Shown here: piece after piece, positions 7,911 through 16,739 of the stretch
Layout of the letters: the number at the start of each line of letters is the position of its first letter
How positions within the stretch are numbered: the stretch's first letter is position 1
NCBI RefSeq assembly: GCF_038957035.1
Contig: NZ_CP152412.1
Location: 5,204,501-5,268,500 of the forward strand
Reading direction: 5' to 3'
Source of the DNA: Bradyrhizobium sp. B097
GTDB taxonomy: Bacteria > Pseudomonadota > Alphaproteobacteria > Rhizobiales > Xanthobacteraceae
DNA: 64,000 bases
Translations under genes and position numbers: made by a program
Notes under the pieces: model-generated
The model's input: the letters and a program-made list of their open reading frames with translations, nothing else
What the model was told of the DNA's origin: nothing
Databases searched by the model: none

Positions 7911-10448
7911 TCAGAACGATGTCCCGCCGCCGAACCTGAACTCCTGCACGATATCGTACTTGCCCTTGGTGATCGGCACGGCGTAGTCGAAGCGCAGCGG
8001 CCCAAACGGCGATGCCCAGATCAGACCGACGCCCACCGAGGTTCGCACCACGTTGTTGTCGTCGTATTGCAAGCCGCAGGTCGGGCACGCCGGCGTGTTG
8101 ACCTCGCCGGTCGCGGTCCACGACGTCGGTCCTTCGTAGCCCCAGAGCGAGCCGGCATCGGCGTAGACCGCCCCCTTCAGCCCAACCTCCGAGGGCAGGA
8201 ACCAGAATGGCATCTGCAGCTCCATCGACGCCCCCCAATATTTGGTGCCGCCGAGCGCATCGCCGACCGCCCCGAAACTCGCGTAAGTGATGTCACGCGG
8301 CCCGATGCCGTTGGTGGCAAAGCCGCGCACGAGGTTCGGCCCCATCTGGAAATGATCCAGCATGCGCAGATCGTTGTCTCCGACCTTGGTGAGCACGCCG
8401 CCCTGCAGATGGATCAGGCCGATGAGGTCGGACACCAGCGGCGTGTAGTATTTCGCATCGACCGCACTCTTCAGATACGTCACGTCGCCGCCGACGCCGG
8501 CAAAATCCTGCTTGAAGTCGATCAGCAGGCCGTCGGTCGGGCTCTTGGTGTTGTCGAGCGTGTTGTAGGTCAGCGTATAGCCGATCTGCGAGGTCCAGGT
8601 CGCGCCCGCAGCCAGCTCCTTGCGCACGGGCAAGGTGGATTCGCCGTCGCCGTAGCAACCATATCCATAGAGTCCTGATGAGACCGAGTTGGTCGGATCG
8701 ACGCCGCCGAGCACGTCCTTGATGTAAGCCGGCGTCGGATTGAACGCGAGCGAGGCGTTGGAGGCATTGTTGTTGCAGTTGTTATAGGCGCTATCGAGCG
8801 AGATCTCCTGCTGATACAGCGAATAGCGTAGCTGGAGGGTCAGGTCCTCGCGCAAGGCGAGACCCAGCCGCGGCGCGAACCCGATCGTCTTCACGCCATA
8901 GGTCGTGTAGTCGGTCGGCAGCTGCTCCTTGTAATACGCATCGAGCCCGAGCGCGACGCGGTAGTCGAGCAGATACGGCTCGACAAAGGACAGCGACAGG
9001 CCGCGCGAATACTGGCCGTAGCTGACGGTTGCCTTCGCGAACAGGCCACGGCCGAGCAGGTTGCGTTCGGAGACGCTGACCTCGGCGAGCGCGCCGTCGG
9101 TCGTCGAGTAACCGCCCGAGACCGAGAAATCGCCGGTCGATTTCTCCTCCAGATCGACGATCAGGATCACACGATCGCTCGATGAGCCGGGCTCGGTGGT
9201 GATCTTGACCGTCTTGAAGTAGTCCAGATTCTTCAGCCGCCGCTCGGCACGATCGACCAGCGCACGGTTATACGCATCGCCCTCGGAGAGATCGAACTCG
9301 CGCCGGATCACGTAATCGCGCGTTCGGCCGTTGCCGCGAATGTCGATCCGCTCGATATAGGTGCGCGGCCCCTCCTCCACGCGGAACATGATTCCCACCG
9401 TGTGGGCCTCGAAGTTCCGGTCGCCGTCCGGACGGACCACCGCGAAGGCGTAGCCGCGGCGCGACGCTTCGATCTGCATATCCTCGACCGACTTCTCGAT
9501 CGCCTCGACGTTGTAGAGCGAGCCTTCGCTGACCCGCGAAAGCGAGCGCAGGACGCTCGGATCGAAGCCCGCAACAGTCGAGCGGAAGCTCACCGTCGCA
9601 ACGCGGTACTGCTGTCCCTCATCGATCTTGAAGGTGACCTGAAAGCCCTTGCTCTCGCGGTCATATTCGGCGAGCGCTGCCACCACCTGCACGTCCGCAT
9701 AGCCATGCTTCAGGTAGAAGCGGCGGATCAGGTCGCGGTCGGCCTCGACACGGTCGGGGTCGTAGATGTTGGCGCTGCCGAGAAAGCTCAGGAAGTTCGT
9801 CTCATGGGTCTTGATCACGTCCTTCAGGCGCGCCGCCGTGAAGCTGTTGTTCCCCATGAACTCGATGGTCTTGATACCGGTCTTGGCGCCCTCGTCGACG
9901 GTGAAGACGAGGTCGACGCGGTTGTTCGAGCGTTCGATGATCTCGGGCGTGACGCGCACGTCGTAGCGGCCCGAGTGGCGGTAGATCTCGGCGATCCGCA
10001 GCGCATCCGACTGCACGAGCGGCCGCGACAGCGTGCCTCGCGGCTTGGACTGCACCTCGGCCGAGAGCTGCTCGTCCTTGACCTTCTTGTTGCCCTCGAA
10101 CGCGACACGATCGATCACCGGGTTCTCGACGACCGAGACGACGATGCGTCCGCCCGTGTGATTGATCTTGACGTCCTGAAACAACCCGGTCCCGACCAGC
10201 TCCTTGAGCCCGTCGTCGATCGCAGCCTGATCGAGATGACCGCCCGGCCCCGGCCTGAAATAGGAGCGGATGGTCTCCGCCTCGACCCGCCGGTTGCCTT
10301 CAATCGCGATCGCATCAACCGATTGGGCCGCCGCCGGTGCCAACAACAGCCAGGTCACTGGCCAAGTCACAGGACAAGTCACCGACGTCGCCGGGATCGA
10401 AAGGCCCGAGAGCACAATCGCCGCGACAAAGCTTCGCCACGTCTTCAT
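7911..10448 (-). CDS. bamA: Outer membrane assembly protein BamA (Omp85 family)
   Basis: 845 aa. A signal peptide (MKTWRSFVAAIVLSG to AAAQ) is followed by five POTRA domains over roughly the first half (IAIEGNRRVEAETIRSYF, then VAFEGNKKV, IEFMGNNSF, IDIRGNGRTRDYVIRREF). The C-terminal half is a 16-strand Omp85 barrel with the L6 signature VRGFATNGIGP and a C-terminal Phe. The family inserts beta-barrel proteins into the outer membrane. The gene stands alone: none of the usual lpx/rseP/fabZ neighbours is present, so it may be a second copy. GAGGTG before the ATG at 10448 supports the start over an ATG 6 codons upstream. The signal peptide contains an unusual tandem repeat. Confidence 0.9.
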   Translation of the reverse strand: MKTWRSFVAAIVLSGLSIPATSVTCPVTWPVTWLLLAPAAAQSVDAIAIEGNRRVEAETIRSYFRPGPGGHLDQAAIDDGLKELVGTGLFQDVKINHTGGRIVVSVVENPVIDRVAFEGNKKVKDEQLSAEVQSKPRGTLSRPLVQSDALRIAEIYRHSGRYDVRVTPEIIERSNNRVDLVFTVDEGAKTGIKTIEFMGNNSFTAARLKDVIKTHETNFLSFLGSANIYDPDRVEADRDLIRRFYLKHGYADVQVVAALAEYDRESKGFQVTFKIDEGQQYRVATVSFRSTVAGFDPSVLRSLSRVSEGSLYNVEAIEKSVEDMQIEASRRGYAFAVVRPDGDRNFEAHTVGIMFRVEEGPRTYIERIDIRGNGRTRDYVIRREFDLSEGDAYNRALVDRAERRLKNLDYFKTVKITTEPGSSSDRVILIVDLEEKSTGDFSVSGGYSTTDGALAEVSVSERNLLGRGLFAKATVSYGQYSRGLSLSFVEPYLLDYRVALGLDAYYKEQLPTDYTTYGVKTIGFAPRLGLALREDLTLQLRYSLYQQEISLDSAYNNCNNNASNASLAFNPTPAYIKDVLGGVDPTNSVSSGLYGYGCYGDGESTLPVRKELAAGATWTSQIGYTLTYNTLDNTKSPTDGLLIDFKQDFAGVGGDVTYLKSAVDAKYYTPLVSDLIGLIHLQGGVLTKVGDNDLRMLDHFQMGPNLVRGFATNGIGPRDITYASFGAVGDALGGTKYWGASMELQMPFWFLPSEVGLKGAVYADAGSLWGYEGPTSWTATGEVNTPACPTCGLQYDDNNVVRTSVGVGLIWASPFGPLRFDYAVPITKGKYDIVQEFRFGGGTSF
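10349..10384. repeat. 12-bp tandem repeat, three units, in the bamA signal sequence
   Basis: The units are GCCAGGTCACTG, GCCAAGTCACAG and GACAAGTCACCG. Read on the minus strand they encode the VTCPVTWPVTW segment of the signal peptide. Because the unit is 12 bp, gain or loss of a copy would keep the frame. Confidence 0.8.
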
Positions 10449-10736
10449 TCCACACCTCGCGAACAAGCCACCCGTTGTGACGGGATCGTGATGGCTGCGG
10501 TGTGGCTGCTGGATTGCGGGATTATTTCCAGTGATTGGAGACTGTGAGCGCTGTGCGACGCGGCCGCCGTCCCGGTTTTGTTTCCGGCCGCGAGCGCCGC
10601 TTACAGTTCAGAAACACTATGCTTACGAAAAGGCGCAATGCCGCCCACAAGCGATGCGCATGCTGGTCGATTGGTGGCTAAGCCAGCGCGCCGCAATGCG
10701 CGCAAATGCCCTGATGACGAGGCCCAGTCGCAAACC

Positions 10737-11459
10737 ATGCTCGCACACACCCCGAAGATCCTGGTCGTCGAGGACGATCTGCCGACCAGAGACTTGATTG
10801 CCCGCTACCTGCGCGACCAATCGTGCCTGGTGGCCACCGCCTCGAACGGCAAGGAAATGGATCGTTACCTTGCCGGACACTCGCTCGATCTCGTTGTGCT
10901 CGACCTGATGCTGCCGGGAGAGGACGGACTGACGCTGTGCCGGCGCCTTCGCAGCGACTCGACGATCCCGATCATCATGCTCACGGCGAAGGGCGAGGAC
11001 CTCGACCGGATCCTCGGGCTCGAGATGGGGGCGGACGACTATCTCGCCAAACCCTTCAATCCGCGCGAGCTGCTGGCGCGGATCAACGCGGTGCTGCGCC
11101 GCCAGGCCCAGGCCGGTCTTGCCGGACGCTCCGGCCAGAGCGCCGCGCGCCTGCGCTTCCAGGATTGGACCATCGATCTTCGCCTGCGCGAACTGCGCGA
11201 TCCCGACGGCGCCCAGGTCCCGCTGACCAGCGCGGAGTTCGACCTGCTGCAGGCCTTCTGCGAGCGGCCCGGCCGGATCCTGACGCGGGATGGCCTCCTG
11301 ACCATGACGCGCAGCCGGCCGGCCAGCCCGTTCGGGCGCAGCATCGACGTGCTGGTCAGCCGGCTTCGCCGCAAGCTCGATACCGGCGAAGGACCGTCGG
11401 TGATCAGGACGGTGCGCACCGGCGGCTACATCTTCACGCCGCATGTGGAGGACGCATGA
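10737..11459 (+). CDS. OmpR-family response regulator
   Basis: 240 aa. An N-terminal receiver domain (ILVVEDD acidic pocket near residue 7-12; phospho-acceptor Asp in DLVVLDLMLPG near residue 55; conserved Lys in DDYLAKPFN near 105) is followed by an OmpR/PhoB winged helix (LTSAEFDLLQAFCERPGRIL, then SIDVLVSRLRRKL and VRTGGYIF). It is the DNA-binding output of a two-component system with the kinase encoded next, overlapping by 4 bp. The start at 10737 places the receiver immediately after the ATG; an in-frame ATG at 10638 with a better ribosome-binding sequence is an alternative. The signal sensed is unknown. Confidence 0.9.
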   Translation: MLAHTPKILVVEDDLPTRDLIARYLRDQSCLVATASNGKEMDRYLAGHSLDLVVLDLMLPGEDGLTLCRRLRSDSTIPIIMLTAKGEDLDRILGLEMGADDYLAKPFNPRELLARINAVLRRQAQAGLAGRSGQSAARLRFQDWTIDLRLRELRDPDGAQVPLTSAEFDLLQAFCERPGRILTRDGLLTMTRSRPASPFGRSIDVLVSRLRRKLDTGEGPSVIRTVRTGGYIFTPHVEDA

Positions 11460-12802
11460 GCTGGACCCGCAGGATTGCCACGCTCTTCAGCTTCCGGCGG
11501 ATCAGCGGCCAGATCGCCGCGCTGGTCCTGCTTTCGCTGGTGTTGATCCACGCGTTGATCGGGCTTTATTTCACCAGCCAGAAGCCGAGATCGTTTGCGG
11601 ACAGGCCGATCCATCAGTTCCAGCTGGTGGCAAGGCTTCTCGCCGAGGCCCCTGCGGCCGAGCGCGCAACGCTGTTGCAGGCTGCCGATCGGGCGTTTCC
11701 CCGGCTGCACTTCACATTGCGCGACGCAGGTCCAGGCGTGTCTGACGATGCTTCGTCCGGAGTATCAGGCATCGACGATGTCGATCTGGAGTTTTCCACG
11801 AAGACCGCGCCGGCGGTGGTTCGATTGCCGGATGGAAGCCTGTTCGGAGCGGCAATCGGCCCGACGAAAATGCCGCCCTTCTTCGGCGTATTCTGGATCA
11901 GCACATTCCTGTTCCTGTTCGTCAGCGTCACGCTGCTCGGCGTGTGGGCCGGCCGCGCGCTCAGTGCTCCGCTCTCGGCATTTGCCCGCGCCGCCGAGAA
12001 TTTCAGCATCAGCCAGGCGGCCGCTCCGCTTGCCGAGACCGGCCCGGAGGAGATCCGCGCCGCCGCGGTCGCGCTCAATCGGATGCGCGAACGCATCACC
12101 ACGCTGATGAATGATCGCACGCGGATGCTCGCCGCCATCAGTCACGATTTGCGAACGCCGATCACCCGGCTGCGGCTCAGATCCGAATACATCGAGAACG
12201 ACACCCAGCGCGCGGAGACTTTGCACGACCTCGACCAGATGCAGGCCATGCTGGAATCGGTGCTGTCATTCCTGAGCGGCGGCAGCGCGGCGAAGCCGAC
12301 CCTGGTAAACGTGGCCGCCCTGCTGCAGACGATCAGCGAGCAGTTCTCCGATTGCGGCCACGTCGTGCGCTACCACGGCCCGCTCAGGGCTTCGCTGTTG
12401 ATCCGCCCCAGCGATATCAGCCGCACCGTGACGAACCTGGTGGAGAATGCCCTGCGGTTCGGCAGCGAGGTCGATATCCGGCTGACCGCATCCGCCGATC
12501 ACACCACCATCGACGTATCGGACGACGGCCCAGGGATACCGGAGCACCGCCGGGCCGAGATGTTGAAGCCCTTCGTCCGCGGCGACGAGGCCCGCACCAT
12601 GGACGAGAAGAGCGGCTTCGGGCTCGGCCTTTCGATCGCTCAGGCCATGGTGTGCGGCCACGGCGGCGAGCTGTCGTTGCACGACAACGCACCGTACGGC
12701 CTGCTTGTCCGGATCAGATTGCCAGGCGCCGTGCATCTTGGATCGGATCGAAGCGGGGCAAGCCCCGCTCGCCCCGCAGTTCGCGCGCTCGTATCGGGCT
12801 AG
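11456..12802 (+). CDS. Sensor histidine kinase
   Basis: 448 aa, inner-membrane kinase. It has two transmembrane segments (IAALVLLSLVLIHALIGLYF near residue 20, and FWISTFLFLFVSVTLLGVW near 145-165) flanking a periplasmic domain of about 100 residues. These are followed by a HAMP region, a dimerisation box with the phospho-accepting His in AAISHDLRTPITRLR, and an ATPase domain (NLVENALRFG, DVSDDGPGIP, GFGLGLSIAQAM). Its ATG overlaps the stop of the response regulator (ATGA), implying coupled translation. The partner is that regulator. It converges on the EF-hand gene with only 4 bp between stops. Confidence 0.9.
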   Translation: MSWTRRIATLFSFRRISGQIAALVLLSLVLIHALIGLYFTSQKPRSFADRPIHQFQLVARLLAEAPAAERATLLQAADRAFPRLHFTLRDAGPGVSDDASSGVSGIDDVDLEFSTKTAPAVVRLPDGSLFGAAIGPTKMPPFFGVFWISTFLFLFVSVTLLGVWAGRALSAPLSAFARAAENFSISQAAAPLAETGPEEIRAAAVALNRMRERITTLMNDRTRMLAAISHDLRTPITRLRLRSEYIENDTQRAETLHDLDQMQAMLESVLSFLSGGSAAKPTLVNVAALLQTISEQFSDCGHVVRYHGPLRASLLIRPSDISRTVTNLVENALRFGSEVDIRLTASADHTTIDVSDDGPGIPEHRRAEMLKPFVRGDEARTMDEKSGFGLGLSIAQAMVCGHGGELSLHDNAPYGLLVRIRLPGAVHLGSDRSGASPARPAVRALVSG

Positions 12803-12806
12803 CCCC

Positions 12807-13298
12807 TCAGGATCGCTTGCCCCTGCCGCCGGGCTTCTTCTCCTCCGGCGTCGACCCCTTGAGCTCGTCCGGCGTGACGCGGCAGTCGCCGTTCTTGTCA
12901 TTCTGCAGAATGAATTCGTTCGGCTTGCCGATGAACTCGCGGCGGGTAATCTTGCCATCCTGGTTCTCGTCGAAGTAACCGAAATCCGCATCGGCGAGCG
13001 CGCTGCCGGGCCGGCGAACGCCGCCGAACTCCGCTGGCGTGAGAATTCCGTCGTGATTGCGGTCGGCGCGATCGAACAGCCGCCCGAGATAGGCCTTCCA
13101 CTCGTCGCAGGTGTAAACGCCATCATGATTGGCGTCCCAAATCTCGGCCGCGGTCGCCGGCGAACGATCGCCGCCCGCGCGCGGCGAAGGCTGCGCTCGA
13201 TCCGGTGAAGCCGGTTGCGCCAGAGCGATCGGCACTGCCGTCCAAAGCAAACTCGCCGTCGCGATCATCCCGCAGACGAATGGCAACATTCTGCGCAA
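12807..13298 (-). CDS. Secreted EF-hand calcium-binding protein
   Basis: 163 aa with a Sec signal peptide (MRRMLPFVCGMIATASLLW to ALAQ). Four EF-hand loops are visible: DANHDGVYTCDEW, DRNHDGILTPAEF, DENQDGKITRREF and DKNGDCRVTPDEL. The fourth has Cys where the usual Gly sits. The tail is Lys/Arg/Gly-rich. Periplasmic or exported calcium binding is the likely role. It is convergent with the histidine kinase gene; a functional link to that system is possible but not shown. Confidence 0.85.
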   Translation of the reverse strand: MRRMLPFVCGMIATASLLWTAVPIALAQPASPDRAQPSPRAGGDRSPATAAEIWDANHDGVYTCDEWKAYLGRLFDRADRNHDGILTPAEFGGVRRPGSALADADFGYFDENQDGKITRREFIGKPNEFILQNDKNGDCRVTPDELKGSTPEEKKPGGRGKRS

Positions 13299-13445
13299 GC
13301 TGAACTCTCCTCCGCGTCATCCAACGCGGAGCGGAGTTGCCGGTTGCGCCGTGGCGAAAGTGCGGAACGGCGCGGCGCGGATACAGCCCGTTACAATTTG
13401 GTCCGGCGGCACGTCGTGGGCTACCAGCGCACCGCTGCCGCAGCA

Positions 13446-13958
13446 TCAGCCCTTCTTCGAATCGCCGCGCGTGTGGTGCAGCAGATTGTCACGCAGCCTG
13501 ACCACGCTCTTCTGCACGATGGGAAATTCGTCTCCGAGCCCGGTGGCGTCGACCAGGGACGCGTTGATCTCCTTGTCGAGCAGGCGCCGGCCCGCCGCCG
13601 TCAGGCTCACGCGCACCTGTCGCTCATCCGCGGGATCGCGGACGCGGCTGATGTAGCCGCTCTGCTCCAGCTTCTTGAGGATCGGCGTCAGCGTATTGGA
13701 TTCCAGGAACAGCTTCTCGCCGAGCGCGCTCACGGTCTGCTCGTCGGCCTCCGACAGCGCAATCATGGCAATGTACTGGGTGTAGGTCAGGCCGACCGCG
13801 TCGAGGATCGGCTTGTAGGCGCGGCCAAAGGCCAGATTGGCCGAATAGACCGCAAAGCACAGAAAATTCGAGAGTTTTCGGCCTTTGGTCTCGGCCTTGG
13901 CGGTGCGGGTCACGGGCGTCTCCGGAGTTTGTGAAGTCTCGGCCAATATAAATCGCAT
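13446..13958 (-). CDS. ohrR: OhrR, MarR-family organic peroxide sensor
   Basis: 170 aa MarR-type winged-helix repressor. The OhrR reactive Cys is present in LSNFLCFAVYSANLAFG, and the dimer/HTH pattern continues through LTYTQYIAMIALSEADEQTV, LFLESNTLTPILKKLEQSGY and RVRDPADERQVRVSLT. In the family, oxidation of this Cys by organic hydroperoxides releases DNA and induces ohr. The start codon at 13958 lies inside an operator and has no ribosome-binding sequence, so translation may be leaderless or begin at a nearby TTG. The gene is divergent from ohr, with two matching operators between them. The frame extends upstream through ohr on the opposite strand, but that extension is not coding. Confidence 0.9.
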   Translation of the reverse strand: MRFILAETSQTPETPVTRTAKAETKGRKLSNFLCFAVYSANLAFGRAYKPILDAVGLTYTQYIAMIALSEADEQTVSALGEKLFLESNTLTPILKKLEQSGYISRVRDPADERQVRVSLTAAGRRLLDKEINASLVDATGLGDEFPIVQKSVVRLRDNLLHHTRGDSKKG

Positions 13959-13972
13959 CCGATTAAATCGGA
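13953..13972. promoter_or_regulatory. OhrR operator 1
   Basis: TCGCATCCGATTAAATCGGA, containing the palindromic core TCCGATT-AAATCGGA. It overlaps the ohrR start codon and should mediate autorepression. It matches the second operator at 19 of 20 positions. Confidence 0.75.
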
Positions 13973-13977
13973 AGTGC

Positions 13978-14006
13978 TTGACATGGTCAAACGCGAGGTC
14001 TATTTC
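13978..14006 (+). promoter_or_regulatory. Promoter of ohr
   Basis: A perfect -35 TTGACA (13978-13983) and a -10-like TATTTC (14001-14006) are separated by 17 bp. The second OhrR operator starts 3 bp after the -10, over the expected transcription start. Confidence 0.65.
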
Positions 14007-14009
14007 AAC

Positions 14010-14029
14010 TCGCATCCGATTAGATCGGA
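14010..14029. promoter_or_regulatory. OhrR operator 2
   Basis: TCGCATCCGATTAGATCGGA, one base different from operator 1, centred 57 bp from it. Its position just downstream of the ohr -10 means a bound repressor would block initiation. Confidence 0.75.
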
Positions 14030-14060
14030 TACGATCTATATTCAACCAAAGGAGCTCGCC

Positions 14061-14462
14061 ATGACCGCCAATGCAAAGGTTCTCGTCACCGGAAAGACCC
14101 ACGTCACCGCCGGCCCGAACGGCGCCGCCCGCTCGCGCGACGGCTTCCTCGACGTCAAGCTGCCGCAGCCGCACCCCGCCGCCGAAAACCTGTTCGCCGC
14201 CGCCTGGTCGGCCTGCTACATCGGCGCGATCCAGCTCGCCGCCGGACAGCGCAAGATCAAGCTCGCGAGCGAGCCCGAGGTCGATGCCGAGATCGATCTC
14301 AACCAGGCCGGTAGCGCCTTCTTCCTGAGCGCGCGCCTCAACGTCCACGTTCCCGGCGTCGAGCGTGAGGTTGCCCAGGAGCTGATCGAAGCCGCGCACG
14401 GCATCTGCCCCTACTCCAAGGCGGTCCACGGCAACATCGACGTCACCACCACCCTCGTCTGA
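14061..14462 (+). CDS. ohr: Organic hydroperoxide resistance protein Ohr
   Basis: 133 aa, OsmC/Ohr family thiol peroxidase that reduces organic hydroperoxides in the cytoplasm using lipoylated partners. The two redox Cys are in FAAAWSACYIGAIQLAA (near residue 54) and GICPYSKAVHGN (near residue 118). The start is fixed by an AAGGAG about 7 bp upstream. Usual length is about 140 aa, so the gene is complete. Regulation by the divergent ohrR is read directly from the two operators and the promoter. A secreted cupin gene follows after 86 bp and may be co-transcribed. Confidence 0.92.
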   Translation: MTANAKVLVTGKTHVTAGPNGAARSRDGFLDVKLPQPHPAAENLFAAAWSACYIGAIQLAAGQRKIKLASEPEVDAEIDLNQAGSAFFLSARLNVHVPGVEREVAQELIEAAHGICPYSKAVHGNIDVTTTLV

Positions 14463-14548
14463 GACCATCGCATGACGACCTCCGACGCGGACCGGCCGCC
14501 TGCCGGTTCGCGGTCGGACAAGTCCAGAAGACAACCCCGGAGTTCAAG

Positions 14549-14968
14549 ATGACCAGCAAGCTGATGACGGCGACGCGCCTGCTCGCAAGAGCGGCCCTGA
14601 TCGCCGGAAGTTTCCTGACGATACCAACGGCCCAGGCGCAGCAGCCGGCCGGGTTCACGCGAACCGATTTGCAGCGCCATGATCTCAGCGCGCCCGGACG
14701 TGAAGCCGTCCAGGTGCGTGTCGACATCGCGCCCGGCAAGGCATTCGGCCGCCATACGCATCCCGGCGAAGAGATCATCTATGTGCTCGCCGGCACGCTC
14801 GAATACGACGTCGACGGCAGACCGCCGGCAACGCTGAAGGCGGGGGACGTGCTGTTCATCCCCGCAGGCACGATCCATGCGGCAAGGAATGTCGGCACGG
14901 TCACCGCCAGCGAGCTTGCGACCTATATCGTCGAGAAAGACAAGCCGCTGCTGACCCTCGTGAAGTGA
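14549..14968 (+). CDS. Secreted cupin-domain protein
   Basis: 139 aa with a signal peptide (RAALIAGSFLTIPTAQAQ). A single cupin domain follows: motif 1 as GRHTHPGEEIIYVLAGTLEY (two His and a Glu as metal ligands) and motif 2 as GDVLFIPAGTIHAARN. A small metal-binding beta-barrel in the periplasm is likely. The enzymatic role is unknown. It has a CGGAG ribosome-binding site and lies downstream of ohr on the same strand, so a link to peroxide stress is possible but inferred only from position. Confidence 0.85.
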   Translation: MTSKLMTATRLLARAALIAGSFLTIPTAQAQQPAGFTRTDLQRHDLSAPGREAVQVRVDIAPGKAFGRHTHPGEEIIYVLAGTLEYDVDGRPPATLKAGDVLFIPAGTIHAARNVGTVTASELATYIVEKDKPLLTLVK

Positions 14969-15016
14969 ATGCCGCCTGCCCGCCCCTGTCCCGGGGCGGG
15001 CGCGGCGGCCTCAGGT

Positions 15017-16534
15017 TCACTTCGTACCCTGAGCTTCGGCCCGCCGCACCGGCCGAGCGTTGAAGATCAGGAAGCTCAACGCGGCCATGATCCAGACGCC
15101 GATGCCGCCATAGAGCATCACCCAGCCAAAGCCGCTCGCCAGCGACTGACGCACGACGGGGCCGGTCAGCTCCGGCGCGGATGCGGCATCACCGGCCGCG
15201 ATCCGTTCCGCGATGCTGCGGAGCTGCGCGCCGTCCAGCGCGGGCAGCACCGCCTTCAGATGCGCCAGCACGCCGCTCGCCAGGATGAAACCCATCAGGG
15301 CGATGTTGACTGACAGCGAGACCATCCGCGCGCTCATGTCGATGCCGGAGGCCATGCCGGCGCGGTCGCTCGAGACCGAGCCCGTCGTCGTGTTGGTGAC
15401 CGGCGTGTTGGTAATGCCGAGGCCAATTCCGGCAATCAGACAGCCCGGCAGCATCGTCAGCCAGTCGGGCTGTGCTGTGGCGCTGCCGAACTTCATCAGC
15501 ATGAATCCGATGCCGATGGTGAACAGTCCCGCCGGAATGATCAGGCCCGGCTGGTAGCGCAGCGACAGACGCTCCGCGAAGGGCGGCATCACCAACGTCG
15601 GCAGCGTGTAGGCGAGCAGCGCGAGGCCGGCGGACACGCTGTCATAGCCAAGGCCGGCGTGAAACCAGATCGGCAGATAGATCATGAAAGGCCAGTAGCT
15701 GAGATTCATCGCGGCCGAGCCGACGATCGAGCCGGAGAAAGCCGGGATCCGAAACACCGAGAAGTCGAACATCGGCCGCCGGCTGATTCTCTCGGCAACC
15801 AGGAACGCGATGAAGCTCAGCACGGAGACGCCGAGGATCGCGAGCCCCTTCGGGCTGACGAAGCCGAGATCCGGCCCCTGCGTGATGTAGAAGGCGAGGC
15901 AGAACACCGCGAGCGACATCGTCACGATGCCGGCGACGTCGAGGCTGCTCGCTTTCGGATCCTTCGATTCATGCACGCCGCCGATCGTGAGCACGAACGC
16001 GACGGCTGCGAACAGCACGTGGACCAGGAACACCCATTCCCAGCTCAGCAGCGCGACCACGGCACCGCCGATGATCGGCCCGAAGCCGAGACCGATGCCG
16101 AAGATCACGCCCCACCAGCCCCAGGCGACGGCGCGCAGCCGGCCGCCCTGGAATTCGTGCGACAGCACGGCGATCTGGCAGATCAACAGCGCGCCGCCGC
16201 TCAGCCCCTGCAGCAACCGGGCGACAATCAACATTTCGACGCTCTGGGCAACACCGCAGATCAGCGAGGTGATGCCGAACGCCGCGATCGCGACCAGGAA
16301 GATGCGCTTGCGCCCGTAGCGGTCCGCCACCGTCCCGATCGCCATCAGCACTGTGGTCACCGCGATCGTGTAGGCGTTCATGATCCATTGCAGCGCCTTG
16401 AAGTCGGCATGCAGCACCCGCTCCAGCGTCGGCAGGATCGCCGGAATGCTGGAGATCTCCAATCCAAACATCAGGCAGGCAAGGCATACGGCGGACAACA
16501 CGACGGCGCCGCGGCGGCTCAGTTCAGTGGACAT
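15017..16534 (-). CDS. MFS multidrug-type exporter (DHA2, 14-TM)
   Basis: 505 aa inner-membrane protein with about 14 hydrophobic segments. The MFS motif A is GTVADRYGRKRIF, and the antiporter motif C-like stretch GLGFGPIIGGAVVALLSWEW follows in segment 5. The C-terminus is short and charged. DHA2 members export drugs or toxic metabolites by proton antiport; the substrate is unknown. A LysR gene is divergent from it (start 16740), so local control by that regulator is likely. Confidence 0.88.
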   Translation of the reverse strand: MSTELSRRGAVVLSAVCLACLMFGLEISSIPAILPTLERVLHADFKALQWIMNAYTIAVTTVLMAIGTVADRYGRKRIFLVAIAAFGITSLICGVAQSVEMLIVARLLQGLSGGALLICQIAVLSHEFQGGRLRAVAWGWWGVIFGIGLGFGPIIGGAVVALLSWEWVFLVHVLFAAVAFVLTIGGVHESKDPKASSLDVAGIVTMSLAVFCLAFYITQGPDLGFVSPKGLAILGVSVLSFIAFLVAERISRRPMFDFSVFRIPAFSGSIVGSAAMNLSYWPFMIYLPIWFHAGLGYDSVSAGLALLAYTLPTLVMPPFAERLSLRYQPGLIIPAGLFTIGIGFMLMKFGSATAQPDWLTMLPGCLIAGIGLGITNTPVTNTTTGSVSSDRAGMASGIDMSARMVSLSVNIALMGFILASGVLAHLKAVLPALDGAQLRSIAERIAAGDAASAPELTGPVVRQSLASGFGWVMLYGGIGVWIMAALSFLIFNARPVRRAEAQGTK

Positions 16535-16739
16535 GATCAGGCCTTTTGTTGTGGCAAGCCAACGGCATACCGCACGCTGTTGCCAGGGTGCTGGCAGCAG
16601 CGTCGGTCGATCGACTCACGATGTATTGAGGCAGCAACGGCGGGAATCGGGTGGCCGCGGCGCTTCACAGCCAAAAGCTAGTCACGGCTTGAGCATTGTT
16701 GAATTGGATGACTAGATATTTCAGAGACAACAATTCCGG

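Noticed and set aside
13959-14534. N-terminal extension of the ohrR frame through ohr
   Set aside because: Lies antisense to ohr and across both operators; the MarR homology starts only after 13958.
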